A DNA stretch of 64,000 bases from Arctopsyche grandis (Eukaryota > Arthropoda > Insecta > Trichoptera > Hydropsychidae). The translations under genes were made by a program, and so were the position numbers. Shown here in pieces: positions 22,676 through 35,865 of this stretch (within the stretch, counting starts at the first letter, position 1; each line of letters starts with the position of its first letter). The DNA is taken from positions 11,016,001 to 11,080,000 of the forward strand of contig NC_135365.1 of assembly GCF_051622035.1 (NCBI RefSeq). Reading direction: 5' to 3'. A model generated the notes under the pieces. The model did not search any database, was not told where the DNA came from, and worked only from the letters and a program-made list of their open reading frames with translations.

Positions 22676-24496
22676 AAATAATAAATAAGATTATGTTTTA
22701 AATTGTAATATTTTTCCACTAAAACTTTATATAAAAGATTATTATCCCCCCCCCCTTCCTCCCCCGAGTACTGGCAGATCGCTATAATTTTTTATAGATA
22801 CAGATACATAGATTGCAACTACAAAACGGGAGCTGCCCTGATGTACATATGTATAATAGAATAACCAGATGATATTTTAACATGGAGATTACTTTCGTCG
22901 ACCACTGGTTGACAGCACTGATTACACTGATAAGCCAAAAAAACTTCGGCGTATGAGCGAGCTGTATACAACAGCCAATAAGGTCTCGCGACTCATCGAC
23001 CAATAGTCTCTCTGTAAATGAACAAGTGACCACTCAAGATTCAAATTTTCTATCATTTCTCAAAAATATTTTTAAGTCAATCTTCCTATAAGTCGCTAGA
23101 TTTGTTCTGCAAGAAAACAGAAGAAAATAGTAAGAAAGGAAAAGAAAATCAATTAAATTGTAACATGATACAAGATATGACATATATTTTTACCTTTTTT
23201 TATTTTTGTTTAACTTACACCGTTTTGCCGAACTGATGCAGCTAGTTATAATAGTTGATTTTATTACTAATGTATATTAAAAGACTTTCATTACATATAT
23301 AATAAAGGACTCCCGTTACATATTATAATAAAGGACTTCCAGAAACCCTTAGATACCTGCTCTAAATATGGGTGGTGTCGAATGGTCTTTAAATGTACAT
23401 ATGTAAAAGAAACAATGGCCGAATGGATGTTGAGCAGATGAACAAAGAAAGTCGTGAAGAATTTGAGAGGCTCTCTTCCACTAATATATAAAAAATAACA
23501 AAGTATTATACTTATGATGGCGTGATGAGGGTCATGCTTTATTGATACTAAAATAAATAGCTTGCAAAAGGTTACAAAGGTCTATTTTCATATTTTTTGC
23601 CTTTGGCAATTTTGGTAGTGGCCAATTTTCAGAAATGTAACCACAATGTGTCACTTAGTAATATAATCTAGTTGACGTACATATGTTCAAATATAATAAT
23701 AGATTATAATAAATATAATAGATTAAGATTCAAATACGTATCTTAAGACGCCTGGGGATAAGATCAAAAGCGAAAGGAATTTAAAATAAAAATAGGTCTT
23801 TCGAAATTGAGATCATTATTATAAAGATAATAATAACTTGTTGAAATTTTAAACTCGACTTTTAATAATAAAATTTCCTCTTAGTGACAATTTTAGCAAC
23901 TTGGTGTGCCGAAAGTTTATATAATCTTTCAGCATGCTTATGTCATTAAATTATAATATTTTTTTACATGGAACAAAGTAAATCTTAATTTATATGTCCT
24001 TCTGAATATATGTTTGTATTTGACATGTGAAATAATAACTCAATTACTCAATCATATGCATATGATATATTCCGACAACCTCTATCAAAATTAATCTAGT
24101 TATATTTATATCCTTCTTGTATTTTATTCTTATTTACGTGTGCCATTTTCAGACAATTTGCCTACATCAATTTATCATTACATTCGTGTTCGCAAAATAA
24201 AATCACATTATTTCCCCCGTTGGTTTTGACGTCTGAAAAACCTCACGTTCAACTTCATCCAATTACAACGTAGCGAGTTTTCCGGATGTGTCTACAACCA
24301 AATAGAGTTTTCTCTCCCTAAACATTGGACGTTTGATTTTCATTACCAGAAGCGACGTGATCGTTTTCAGCAACGCACAAATTAATTAATCGTCGAGTAG
24401 GGTACACGTGTGTGCGCAATATATTTGTGAAAATTTGCTTTGATCAATTATCTCTCTTTTTACGACCATCCAAACGGCTGTGTATGAGAGAATTTC

Positions 24497-24525
24497 ATTT
24501 GGGGAAGGTTCGACCTTCCCCAAAT
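24497..24525. repeat. Perfect hairpin, 13-bp stem with TCG loop
   Basis: ATTTGGGGAAGGT and ACCTTCCCCAAAT are separated by TCG. The stem is GC-containing and perfect, so unlikely by chance in AT-rich DNA. Confidence 0.85.
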
Positions 24526-25104
24526 TAAATTCTATAATTTTCTACGTTGGAACGACCAGTGACGTACGTGCTCAGATGACAGTGTCGGCGATTAAAGTAC
24601 GTGTAATAAACAAAACATTTTTATAATACTATAAGTCTGAATAATTTGGATATAATTTAGGCTTCACAACCACACAGAAGAATTACATACAGTTTAAATA
24701 TAAAACTCGAGCTCTTTCTATCAATTCCACTCCTCGTTTTCACGAACTTGTAATACAGAGAAATTTTCTGCGAGCATTCGAGCACATGAATGAAACCCTT
24801 CAGAAAATCCATTCAACAATGAAATCTCAATTTTCTTCTTTGTGTATATACGTAAGTTGGTTTTACGTCTATTTCGCTTCGCTTTTATATAACTTTATTA
24901 TTTGCAGAGCGAAATTTTCATTTCTACAAAATATAATATGTATTTAGAATGTACGCGAACAATACAATTTTAGAAGAGAATACAATTCAAATATATTTTA
25001 ATTAATAATAGAATATTAATATGGTGAATTTGAACTCAAATTTTAATATAATGAAAAATATATCAAACAAATAAACCCTTTCATATATGTATATTTATAT
25101 GTAA

Positions 25105-25190
25105 TTCGTGTTTTTATCAGGCTTCACTCGGTATTTGTAATATAAACCGCTTAAACATGGCCAATCTTATAGTAAACATTTTATTAAATT
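25105..25190 (-). mobile_element. Degraded 3' end of a family-1 Helitron
   Basis: The minus strand reads ATTGGCCATGTTTAAGCGG and then a damaged GAGTGAAGCCTG, matching the 3' ends at 16016, 18911 and 21049. The terminal CTAG is gone. Confidence 0.65.
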
Positions 25191-28100
25191 TATATATTGA
25201 TATATATTGTCACATTCACCAAATATATACATTCACTCAATATATATATCGAAGAAAGGAACGGCAACAAAATTAAGGTTTCGGGTGTACAGCCCTCTTA
25301 ATACTTCATTATTTTTGATTCTACATGAAGTGAAAAGGCAATATTTGAGATCACATATATACATATATGTGATCTCATATGTACCTACCTATATACATAT
25401 GTACCTACACAATTTTCTGCAGGATAGAATTTCTCCAGGGAAAATTGTGTATATAATATAAAATGAACAAGAAAATCTAGCAGACTTAAGCACATAGAGG
25501 ACAATGCCCCATCGAAAGTTTCAAATGTTCTCATCTCAGGTTAAACTCAAATACAGGTTTACAAATCCCTTCACTCTCCAGCTCTAAGTAGTTTAAATCA
25601 CGTAAAACTTGGGTCAAGTGTAACTTGGTCCATAAGGGGCTTATACCTACATATGTACATACGTATGTATGTACATTGTATACACACATAAACCTAAACT
25701 ATATAGAACGTGAACGTTATTCATTAAATAAAATAATACGTAAAAAAAATGGAAAAAGAAAATTCGTAAGCGTTTCTTTGTCCATTATCCCGAACCACTA
25801 ATGAGATAGTGTGCTATACCTATATAATATAATATCATATTCCGATACTCGGCTTCGGCTTCATTAAGCCTCGCAAATCGCCTAAGGTTTAGCTCCATTG
25901 TGCGAGATGAAATCCTTGACCGGATTCCCTGAGCCGAAGCTCCATTTATCTCCTTTCATCGAGCTGGAGCAATTCATCGCTCCGAGGACACGCATTCGAT
26001 TACACGTCCTCAATTTTTCCCCGATCATAAAGTGAACACCCGCCGTGAGAAAATTTCAGCCATTGTAACGTATAATTATAATCAAGTATAAGACAACATT
26101 CGTTTTGTGCCTGAAAATCAATACAGCCTCGCGGACGCCTAGGAGGTGGAACTGCGCGGTTTTTCTTTTCACTAAACAATTTTCCCAAACCAGAAAAGTC
26201 AACAGTGGTTAGCCTTATTCAAAACTCACCCAAGCGACAAAACCTCATAACAAAAGTCTTGTGTAAACTCTCACCCCACCCACCCTTTCTTGTTTCGTAA
26301 GGCCAATAATTGGGTACAGTTTTCGGTTAATTGGCGGGTAACAATGTGAAAATAACGCCAGCTCTACATAATTGACTTCAGTGGGATGAGAACAGTAAAC
26401 CAAATCGCTTCAACGGGGTGGATATGACGTCAAACCATTTCAGTGATGGCGTTAAAGCGACGAAAATATTTTAAATATACCCACCAATTAAGTTTCTGAC
26501 TTATAATTATTTTTTACTCGATTTATAATTGAGATTCAATAATATAATAACATTTTCACAGACTCTTTTTGCTTTTGTTACCGATGAACTCATCAATATA
26601 TGTATGTACTTTACATATGTATGGTTTCACTTGTCTAGATTGGATTCTGATTCTTAGAAACATAAGAAATACGTACATATTTTTGTATTATGATTTACAT
26701 ACAAGTATATATGTACATATCTATACTAAATAGAATATATGTGTGTTTGTAATATTTTTAATATTAGCGGAAACAGGATTAATAGCAACTTTGTAATGTT
26801 GTTTCCATAGAATTTTTAGTTTAAAAAATATGTAAAGACAATTTTTTTATTGCTCATTCATTTTTTTCATTGTAACATTTGCCTAGCATTATTATATTAA
26901 AATATTCTATTGTACGTAGTAAAATTATATAAAAATAAAAATATTAATTATAAAAGAAAAGCCAAGCTTTTCAATTAAAGTCGAAATCGAAATCGGTTTT
27001 CTAAATTAGGTACTCTAATAAATAGGTGTTTATGATCATCGATTTTATTATTATTATCAATTGTTATTTGAAAATTTAATTATTTTGTAAGAATTTATAA
27101 TACTTTTTATTACAAAATGAAATTAATATTATCATTTTATTATGGAGAAGAATCTGTTAAATGCACTATTTATTTTATTATTAGAATCAATCAAATTTCA
27201 ATTGATCCTAAATAACAATAAATATTTGATCGTAAACATGAGTATAATAGATATTTTGAATTACAACCTAATAAAAAATGATTTTAATTGCAATTTAAAA
27301 TACCTCAACTTTTATATACATATAATATGTATGTATGTATTTACATATTAAACCTGTTGAGTGATAGTATAATATTATATAAAAACTCAAATATCTTTCA
27401 ATAGTTTCAAATATCTTTAATAGTCATTAAGTCAGAATATAATATAATACTCATACCCTTGGACTAATAAACCCAGATTTATTTTATCATGACATGGCAG
27501 TACGATTATATCGATATACGTATAATTATGTATATGTATATGATACGATTATATACAGCTTTTATTCAAATGTATTATATATTACTGAAAATGTGAAACG
27601 ACAAATTTAAACCTATAGATATATGTATGTATGTAATATATTTGGTTTCGTAATATAACTTGCTAATGTAAATAAATATGTACAAATAAAGACCGTCAAA
27701 GAAAAAGTAAATTGAAATTCTGCTAGATCTAATGTTGTGTGACGGATTTATATTTACAGTTCATTTCAATTCAAAGCAAATACGCGTCTCAAAGCTTTTT
27801 TTAAATTAAAATAAAATATTTGTGTCCATCAATCTTACTTTAATGTGAAATGTACCTATTTTTCTTACCGAGTTTGTATGTATATAAAAAAAAATCTATT
27901 TAATTGCTTGTACAAATTATTCATAAACAAAGTCCGTTTTTATATTATGTGAGATAATCGAATGATAAAATTTGAAATATTCAATTTCAAATAATAATAA
28001 AAACAAAGGAATGTGAAAATTTTAATATCTTATTGCTTTGAATCGATAAATTTCATATACAGTATTGTGTATTATTGTATAGAACCAATACATGTCATTG

Positions 28101-28835
28101 AAGGGCTTGAAAAGGGTATCGAATTACGCAAGTTGAAAAATGGCAATAAAAGAGGAATTTGCGGTATTCTACATGAAAGCAAATAATTCAAAGCCTCGTG
28201 TGTGAAGTTCTACGATAAAGGGATGTTTATGTTCAAACCCGAGAGATCGTAAGAAGGTTTTCGAGGAAACGGGCGGTTTGAAAGGTTCGTATATACCCAC
28301 ATACATTATACAAAACCCAACAATGTGTGCGATAAATTTTCATACCTCTTCAGAAGCCTCAAATTATAATCCTATTATATTCACATCAAAATAACTCGTC
28401 CATGTTACGAAATCTGTCCGTCGATTGTTGCCTACGAGCTTCTCATAAATATCGAATCATTGAACACGACCGCATATTATCGTGATGATGTTCTGAACGT
28501 ATCAGTGCGCTAATTTTCACATTAAATATTTGCGAATTAAGTAGTACTTATCGCTATTCGCCATACGTACACGAAAGTGCTCGTAAATATCCAGACCTCA
28601 TACATGAATAATCGATCAAACAAATTGGTAATCAGGTGTGCGAAAATTTTGTCTGCCTTTAGAGCCGAATGCTTATTTCGAATTCGATTCAATATTAACG
28701 CTTATCTCTATAATGAAGATATGTACATATATGTACCTGTATTTTTAATTGAATTATTCATCAAAATCTACACATGTAAATTCAATAATAATAAGTTAAA
28801 TATTTAGAGTAATGATAGGAAAAAATTCAACAGCA

Positions 28836-29195
28836 TATATCAATGGTTAGCGCATAATGCCAACAACTGAAGTGTCATGGGTTCGAGCTTTGACCCGGTG
28901 TTGATGGGCAGCTTTGGATATTTGTGACTCCAGGTCGATCGTTTTCTATCAGAGTTTGCCAATTTATGTAATTTCTTGTTGAAATTTGGTAGGAATCCTA
29001 CCAAATTGGTCACCTACCATCATTTGTTACCGTTATTTGAATTTATTTTTAATTATTATAAATTAATTTACAAGAAAATTTATAATAATTGTACAAATTT
29101 TGCCATGGGTTTCACCTTGGAAAATATACAATTAAAAATATTAAAATTAAAAAAAAAAAAGTTTCATAGACTTTTTCTCGTAGGGGAGCTTATTT
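28836..29195 (+). mobile_element. SINE copy, degraded
   Basis: B box GGGTTCGAGC and body TCGATCGTTTTCTATCAGAG are present. The 3' tail is damaged. Confidence 0.65.
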
Positions 29196-30200
29196 AAATA
29201 TTTTACATTTATTTGATATAATAGATTTGAAAATTTCAAGTCTGTTATAAATTGCCATTGCATTAAAACCTATTACAACCTACTTTACGGAAAAATAAAC
29301 AAATTTAAATTTATGACAAAACATACATATATAGATAGAGTAATAAGTTAATATATGACAAAAATAAAATATATAACAAATTTAAATACATATGTATATG
29401 ATTAAAAAGTCGCTTGAATTTAATGTTGCTTGAATCAATCATCATAACAATTACCATCCGGTTGATAAAAACCGTGATAACTTTAATTATAATACGTTTT
29501 GAATCACGAAAGACTAAAAACTGTTAACGTCTATTATTTAATAGTATTGCATAATATTAAAAATTAATTTCAATCAAAATTGCAATTATAAATAAAATCA
29601 CATTTTGCTTCTATACGTGTATCCTTTTTTCTTTGATTTAAACGTATTTTCTTTTAAAAATATAAAAAGTATACTATTGTAAATTTAACTATATAATTCA
29701 TTACACAAATACATACAGTTTTCCAAGTATAGAATGATGGCAAAAGTTCATGCCCGATTTCGTTAGGTTTTCAATAATAAACGGGCATGAACTTATATAA
29801 TCAACTCATACTATATAATAATGACCCAATCCATCATTTTTACAATGTAATACACTTCATCGCCGATATGAGATCAAAGCCAAAGTCTTTTTTAATTCAA
29901 TAGACGGAAAAACATGTCGTAAAACATCAACCAAGATCGATTTTCCCGGAAATTTCCCGGAAGTGTACGCTCGCGCACCGAGCCATTTACTAATGACACA
30001 AGTGTCACATTTGACCATCGGCATTATCGATCCCGTGAAAAACGCAATCAAAGCAAAACGCGACAAGAACTCAAAAGGTTAAATTGTACACATATTGACT
30101 GGTAATATTAGATAAGCTCGGTATGTATTATACATTGTGTATGCGTGTGTTCGGGGAAAAGTGTTTCAATGGCAGGTGTCTATCGCGCGCGTAACTTGCT
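29196..30200. other. Spacer with one 13-bp hairpin
   Basis: AAGTTCATGCCCG (29744-29756) and CGGGCATGAACTT (29782-29794) form a perfect stem around 25 bases. The stretch 29850-30070 is more complex than its surroundings but shows no assignable gene. Confidence 0.5.
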
Positions 30201-30224
30201 AATTGATATTGATACACATAATAC

Positions 30225-30470
30225 ATATATATGGCTGCTCACCTGTTCCTGGGCGATTGCTCAATTCGCAGCCAATGTCCTCAAGGATCGTTGATGATGT
30301 CCAGGTCTCGGAGACGGCAACAACAGCCACGTCTCAGCCCCTCAATCGCCCACTCCCTTCTGCGGGCTCGCTTAGTCGAGCCGAATATTTCCACGGCCCG
30401 CATTTCACTCCACTTCTGTACGCTCGGGCTCAGAGATCGACAACCAGTGTTGGAAAGTGATGGTAAAATA
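30225..30470. other. GC-richer unique segment, possible exon or regulatory element
   Basis: Balanced composition over about 240 bases, open in two plus frames and one minus frame. No protein family or flanking splice pattern is convincing. The plus-strand frame is Arg/Ser-rich and could be coincidental. Confidence 0.25.
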
Positions 30471-30545
30471 TATATAAAAAAAGGTTCATTAGAATGTGAA
30501 AGATCACGCCGTGAACATTGACAAGAACACATAAATACAAAGGCA

Positions 30546-30749
30546 CAGTGCTGGTTTTAGGAGGGGGCTGAGTCGGGCAGCGCCAAATAAGTTAGGGCTC
30601 CACACGATGCGCCAAAGGCGCTTTAAAATTTAAAATTAGAGCGCCAAAAGCCATACAAATTTTAGATTAGAGCGCCAAAGACGAAATTTTTCTCTAAGGG
30701 TGTTTAGAAAAAATTGCCCGAGGGCGCTATTGGTGTAAGGCCGGCACTG
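30546..30749. mobile_element. hAT MITE, 204 bp
   Basis: Starts CAGTGCTGG and ends CCGGCACTG, with AGCGCC/GGCGCT subterminal repeats. Flanking octamers CAAAGGCA (30538-30545) and CGAAGGCA (30750-30757) match at 7 of 8 positions. The interior repeats GAGCGCCAAA twice. Confidence 0.8.
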
Positions 30750-30886
30750 CGAAGGCACATATGCATGATAATTTGTTTGTGGACATCCGGAAGAGTGTGC
30801 AGATATTTAATGAAAAGGCAGCGCGAAAGATGGGGTGGAATATAAATGTCTAGTGGCAATAGCCTCGGGTGTGGTTTATTTATTAT

Positions 30887-31335
30887 AGCAGTATGGCTCG
30901 GTGGGTGCGTTTATGTTTAGCACCGAGAGGTTACCGGGTTCGATTCCGTGCTAATCTTTTATACTGCTGGTCAGGCTTGGATATTTGTGACTCCAAGTCA
31001 ATCGTTACTTATCAGAGTTTGCCAATTTATCTGATTACATTGTTGAAACGGTTCCTCCATCAAATTGGCAAAATCATCCTACCCGCTGTCACAAATATCT
31101 GAATTTGATTTATATACATTATGTAAGAATGTATGTACAAGTCGAAATCCATAGATATTTCTATGGATTAATTCAATAATTAATTCATTTTTAATTTCGT
31201 GTTCTTCAGCATCTCGAAATACAGCGATTTATGTAATATAAAATTTCTGCAATATTTGTAATTTATTTTCTAGGAAGGCGCATTGGGGTCTACCTGTTCA
31301 GCTTTCCTAGTATATATCTAAGTAAAAAAAAAATA
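30887..31335 (+). mobile_element. tRNA-derived SINE, full-length
   Basis: A box TGGCTCGGTGGGTGCG, B box GGTTCGATTCC, standard body, tail GGCGCATTGGGGTCTACCTG and a poly-A-like end. It is diverged from the 22223 and 50860 copies, so an older subfamily member. Confidence 0.85.
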
Positions 31336-31515
31336 ATGTATATAAAAAATTCGTATCAAAATATGTATTGTTAAAAAAGTATTGTGATTATTTAATAATA
31401 TTTAGAGACTTTAAAAGACTTTTATGAAAAAAATCGTACCTGTTGGCAGATTAGTTGCTGATCTCTGAAAACCTCTACTACGGAAAAAATGCTAGAAACT
31501 TGTCTGCGAATAAAT

Positions 31516-31652
31516 CTCTTCTTTAGCCTCTCGAAATACAGCGATTTATGTAATAAAAATGCTGCAATGATTGTAATTAATTGTCTAGTAAGGCGCATTG
31601 GGGCCTACCTGTTAGGCCTTCCTGGTATATATCTATGTAAAATAAAATAAAA
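31516..31652 (+). mobile_element. SINE 3' fragment
   Basis: It contains CTCGAAATACAGCGATTTATG and GGCGCATTGGGGCCTACCTG followed by AAAATAAAATAAAAT. The head is missing. Confidence 0.75.
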
Positions 31653-31654
31653 TA

Positions 31655-31708
31655 TATCAACTTCTTTCAAAAACCACCCGTTGAAATATCAACGGGCACA
31701 ACACTAAT
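31655..31708 (+). mobile_element. 3' end of a family-2 Helitron
   Basis: CCCGTTGA and TCAACGGG form a hairpin followed by CACAACACTAA. It matches the ends at 38080 and 40886 except for CTAA in place of CTAG. Confidence 0.65.
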
Positions 31709-33121
31709 GTATAATGATGTTAACTGTAAATGCTTATTGAAAAGTACTGTATACCTAGGCTTAACATCACGATCAATTAAAAAATTAAAGCAGTATGTAT
31801 TTTATTCAATGCTATGCGAATTGAAAAACCTGTACAATCAAAATGAGATAGTGTGTGAGAGAATATATTTTTAAAAATCGAAGTGGATATTGAAGCAATG
31901 TGAGTCACCTCAATAATTCCACACAAAGGATCAACATTGGGATAATATTGGTTATCTACATAATTTCATACTGCGTTTGTAGTTTTATTCCACATATATT
32001 CCAAGTATATCTATCCATGAATTTATCAGTATCGTTTGTAAAAGTCATTTCAATTATGACGGCCCACCTCCATTGCTCGGAAAATATGCGCACAAACAAC
32101 GTTCAGTACACATTCTAAGCGTGCGCAATATTTTTTGAGGAGTGGGGGTGAGCCGTCGTAAATAGGACGGCCTTTAACAAATAGATTTGCAATTTAAGCT
32201 TTTCTGATAACGGATTAAATTGGCTAGAGGAAACTAACAATTTTTCCAGCTGAATTTTGTCATATGTAACGTACCTACTTGGGTAAGAGAAAAATTCACC
32301 TAATAGATATCTTAATTGTCTTGACTTTGGTTACCAAATGAACATTAAAATTGAAAAAAAACTTATATGAGGTCAGTTTAAAAATTTATTTTCATTGACA
32401 ATCGGACTTGTAATATATGGATAATAACATATCAAAAAGTAATTACTCGATAATAAGCTATTTTTATGATTTAAGTGAGGCCTTTTTTACAATAGAGATA
32501 TTATCCAAATATTTGGTTCCGTATCTCTGAAGAGGCAAACTTCGCGCTTGCGTATTTACCCTCCGCCATGTTTGATGTCAATAACGATAAAATTCTGTGC
32601 AAAATTCGATTTCCGTTTCCGTTTGCTCTCTGGAGAAACAACGATTGCGAATTCTTGTTTTCAGCGTGTCCTGAAGGATTATTTTAAAAATAAACATAAA
32701 TACATCCTCGCCCACGTCTCGAAACTGGAATTTGGATCGATAATAATGAACGCGCGACCGATTCGTTTGACCCAGGGGTGACCTTTCGGAGAATAAGGGT
32801 TGTTTTCGTTATATTATATAATTCCGGCACGTCGTATCCAGTATTTCTCAGGGAAAATGAGCATTTGACAATCACTTGTGTGTCTGAATATAAATGAAGT
32901 GCTAAAGGAGTTTCATAATCCGCGTGGAAAGATGCTAACCAATATTAGATAAGACGACTGAATATTTTCAGAACAGAGGCGTGCTGATTTCCCATGGAAA
33001 TTTTCCATATTTTCATCTAAACAAAATAAAGTATATTTTTCTGTAATATTTGATCATCAATTTCTTAAATGCAGTAAAATTTAAAAAAAATGTTAAGTTG
33101 AAGAAATTCTGAAATACATAT
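31709..33121. other. Spacer with a small GACGGC inverted repeat
   Basis: GACGGCCCACC near 32058 faces GGTGAGCCGTC near 32155, a possible MITE relic. The stretch 32515-32890 is more complex, but no gene was recognised. Confidence 0.4.
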
Positions 33122-33200
33122 TAACAGTATAGCTCGGTGCTTGCGCTAATGGTAACCACTGAAAAGTCCCGGGTTCAAGTTCTGGTTTAACTTCAATTGA
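33122..33200 (+). mobile_element. SINE head fragment
   Basis: It has an A box-like TAGCTCGGTGCTTGCGC and B box GGGTTCAAGTTC, then CTTCAATTGAAAAGA. It is truncated after the tRNA-like part. Confidence 0.65.
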
Positions 33201-34609
33201 AAAGAAAAGAAAAAATATTATACGCGTATGCGTATGCTATTGCCGAATGCTAGCTATCGCCATGACGCTTTCATATACGATGTTAATTGAATAATATGTT
33301 ACTTAAATAATCAATTTACTTATAAAAATGTATCCCATGTTGTTTATTGTGTGTTTTTGAATGCATCGTGCAATTTTTAACGATGCATTTGCCCAGAGAA
33401 CTTTTTATTGGACATACGTCGACCACCAAGCAACAAATACGACTGATGCTAAAATTATTAAGGAATGTCTGTGCACAATCGTCACTTGACAACAATATAA
33501 CGCCCAAAGCCACTTCTATTATTATAGCATTTCTCTGTATGTATATTCAGTTTTTTTTGTATATTCATATATTTTGTATATATAAATATGTATATTCAGT
33601 TTTTTTGAACGTTTGAAACAAAACTTTATTTAAAAAAAAATTCAATTGTTTTTTTGTCGCAGTCGGATTTATTTTCATAAATTTATATACATATATAAAT
33701 GTGGGATTATTTTCAAAAACCCTTCAAATATCTCACTGTAGCACATTTCGCATATTATCATCGTACTCCCAACGAAGCTCTAGTGTTATTTACCAAAATA
33801 TTAACATCATCCCTTATGCTAAAAGCTATGATACACCACTGCCACCCAACAACCCACAACATTGTGGTGAAATAATGCAAGACTGAGAAGGGCCGTTTGT
33901 ACGTTATCATCAGCTTACATAATGCAAAATAACAACAACGAAAACCCTTAACTTTATAATTGAAGCTACTGAGCATATAATTTATCTCAATTAAGTTCAA
34001 AGTTTCCAGCGTATACTTTTCTGCACGCTTTTAATGATACATTGCAATTAATCGTCGAGCGTTAATCTCGATTTTCATTCTGCGATACTATAAATATGAT
34101 AATCCCACTTTATACGAAGATAATAAATTTTATTCATAATTCGCACACATTGTTATCATATGAATAATGAGCTTGATTATTCAATATACATATGTACATA
34201 GATATTCCCTTGGATAAAGCAGTGTAGTCCTCATGAATATTGTAAATCGTTATTCTAACAAACCACGTACACGTATACTTATACATAGATTGAGACATTC
34301 TTGACATATTACAGGAATTAATTAATATTCATATAACCTACACATTTATACTTTATGCGTATAGAAAGTAATGATTATACTTTTGACACAATTGAGTCAA
34401 ATCGACCTCGGGGTGAAATATAATTGATCCAATTTAATACGCAACGCTTCATTTATCTCCATTTATTTTATATTATACTAGTGGCCTGTGTGCATATAAT
34501 TGTGCACTCGGTAAAATATCGCAATTCGGATCAACGGAATTAATAATTTAAAATTTAATTAATTTTTTTTTTTAAATATTTTATTTTTGTCGGCCACTCA
34601 TGTGAACGA

Positions 34610-34800
34610 AGTGATATGCCGCTTCTCTTTCCACGATATACGTTTCCAAGGGTAGAAAGAGAGACAAAGCAATGTAAGTGAGTACTTCGTAAACACTCAC
34701 CTAGCTCCGTCTCTTTCCGCGATATACAATTCCAAGGGGAGAAAGAGAGACAGAGAATGGTGTTAACAACGAGTACTTCGTACACATGCACGCACGCACG
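34610..34800. repeat. Two-unit tandem repeat, about 88 bp, with internal hairpins
   Basis: CTCTTTCCACGATATACG and CTCTTTCCGCGATATACA mark the units, and each ends GAGTACTTCGTA. Within a unit, GTCTCTTTC pairs with GAAAGAGAGAC. A (GCAC)n stretch follows. Confidence 0.75.
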
Positions 34801-34819
34801 CGCGCACGCATTATACAAT

Positions 34820-35860
34820 TATTATATAAGAAGATAGGTAGCAAAAATTGTTTAAGCCTGAAAATTTCTTAATAAAACAAAAAATAAAAAATTGTGTGAT
34901 ACTTACTTTTGTACACCCATCACGATCATAAAACCCTCGATGCTCGGTTTAATTCTATTTTCTACAAATAAAATTTTCCCATTTTGAAAAGGTCAAAACA
35001 AAGCGCTTAGTAACTTGTAATTCTATTTTTTATTCGATAAATTAACATTATTTATGAAAACTATAATACATATTGATATTAGAATATACATTGACCTTCA
35101 AAATAAAAAAGATTGCTACTGAATATAATCCTCCTTCCTTTTTTTAATTATTAAATTTACTTTAAAATGTGTAAAAAAATATGAAAAAAAAATAGCATCA
35201 AAAACAAGAAGCAAATTCTGGATTAGTGAGGATGAACAAATTTAATAAGCATATGCGTATTAAAAACGTAATTTCATACGAAAATTAAATTTACTATGTT
35301 GCTAAATCTGTATTAAAATACATACGTGAGCTTTTTACCAGTTTTCATATGTCTTTTTTGCCTAATTGCGTGGAATGTACATAGCCATATATGTACATAT
35401 GTATATGTATATATAACCAAGGTAATACGATAGTAGTCTTTTAAACCTAACCATAAAAACATTCCTTTTTAAATGCACAAACAGTAAATTAAACAGGTAC
35501 GAAAAGTTTGATGTTTATTGTACATACATATGTACATACACTCGTATATAATACGTACGTAGCCACCACATCCGGTGTATAAACGTCGATAAGAAGTGAC
35601 ATCGTTTTCTCGGTCAAGTGCGAACGATCAATATATTCATAAGCTAAAAAAAACGAGGAAAGTTTGTATTCCGTTGTTATTATAATATGTATTACATTCA
35701 ATTTATAAAGAAAAGTATCTACGATACGAAAAATCCATTTTATGTCGATACAAAATTTTGATTTATATGCTGTCGCAGCAGTTATTTTCTTTCCTCCTAC
35801 TCACTGTTGCAATATTACTACTTATCTAATACATATCATATCTAATTCACTGATGAGATT
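34820..35860. other. AT-rich spacer
   Basis: Simple AT-rich sequence and TACATATGTA words; nothing coding was recognised. Confidence 0.5.
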
Positions 35861-35865
35861 CCTAT

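Larger units (their letters stand above)
22676..28835. other. Long gene-free region with scattered complex islands
   Basis: No exon could be supported on either strand. Most is AT-rich. More complex unique islands occur at about 24200-24620, 25790-26480 and 28080-28580. Inside are a perfect hairpin (24497-24525), an AT palindrome (about 25347-25377) and a reversed Helitron end (about 25105-25185). The islands may be enhancers or exons of an unseen transcript. Confidence 0.45.
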
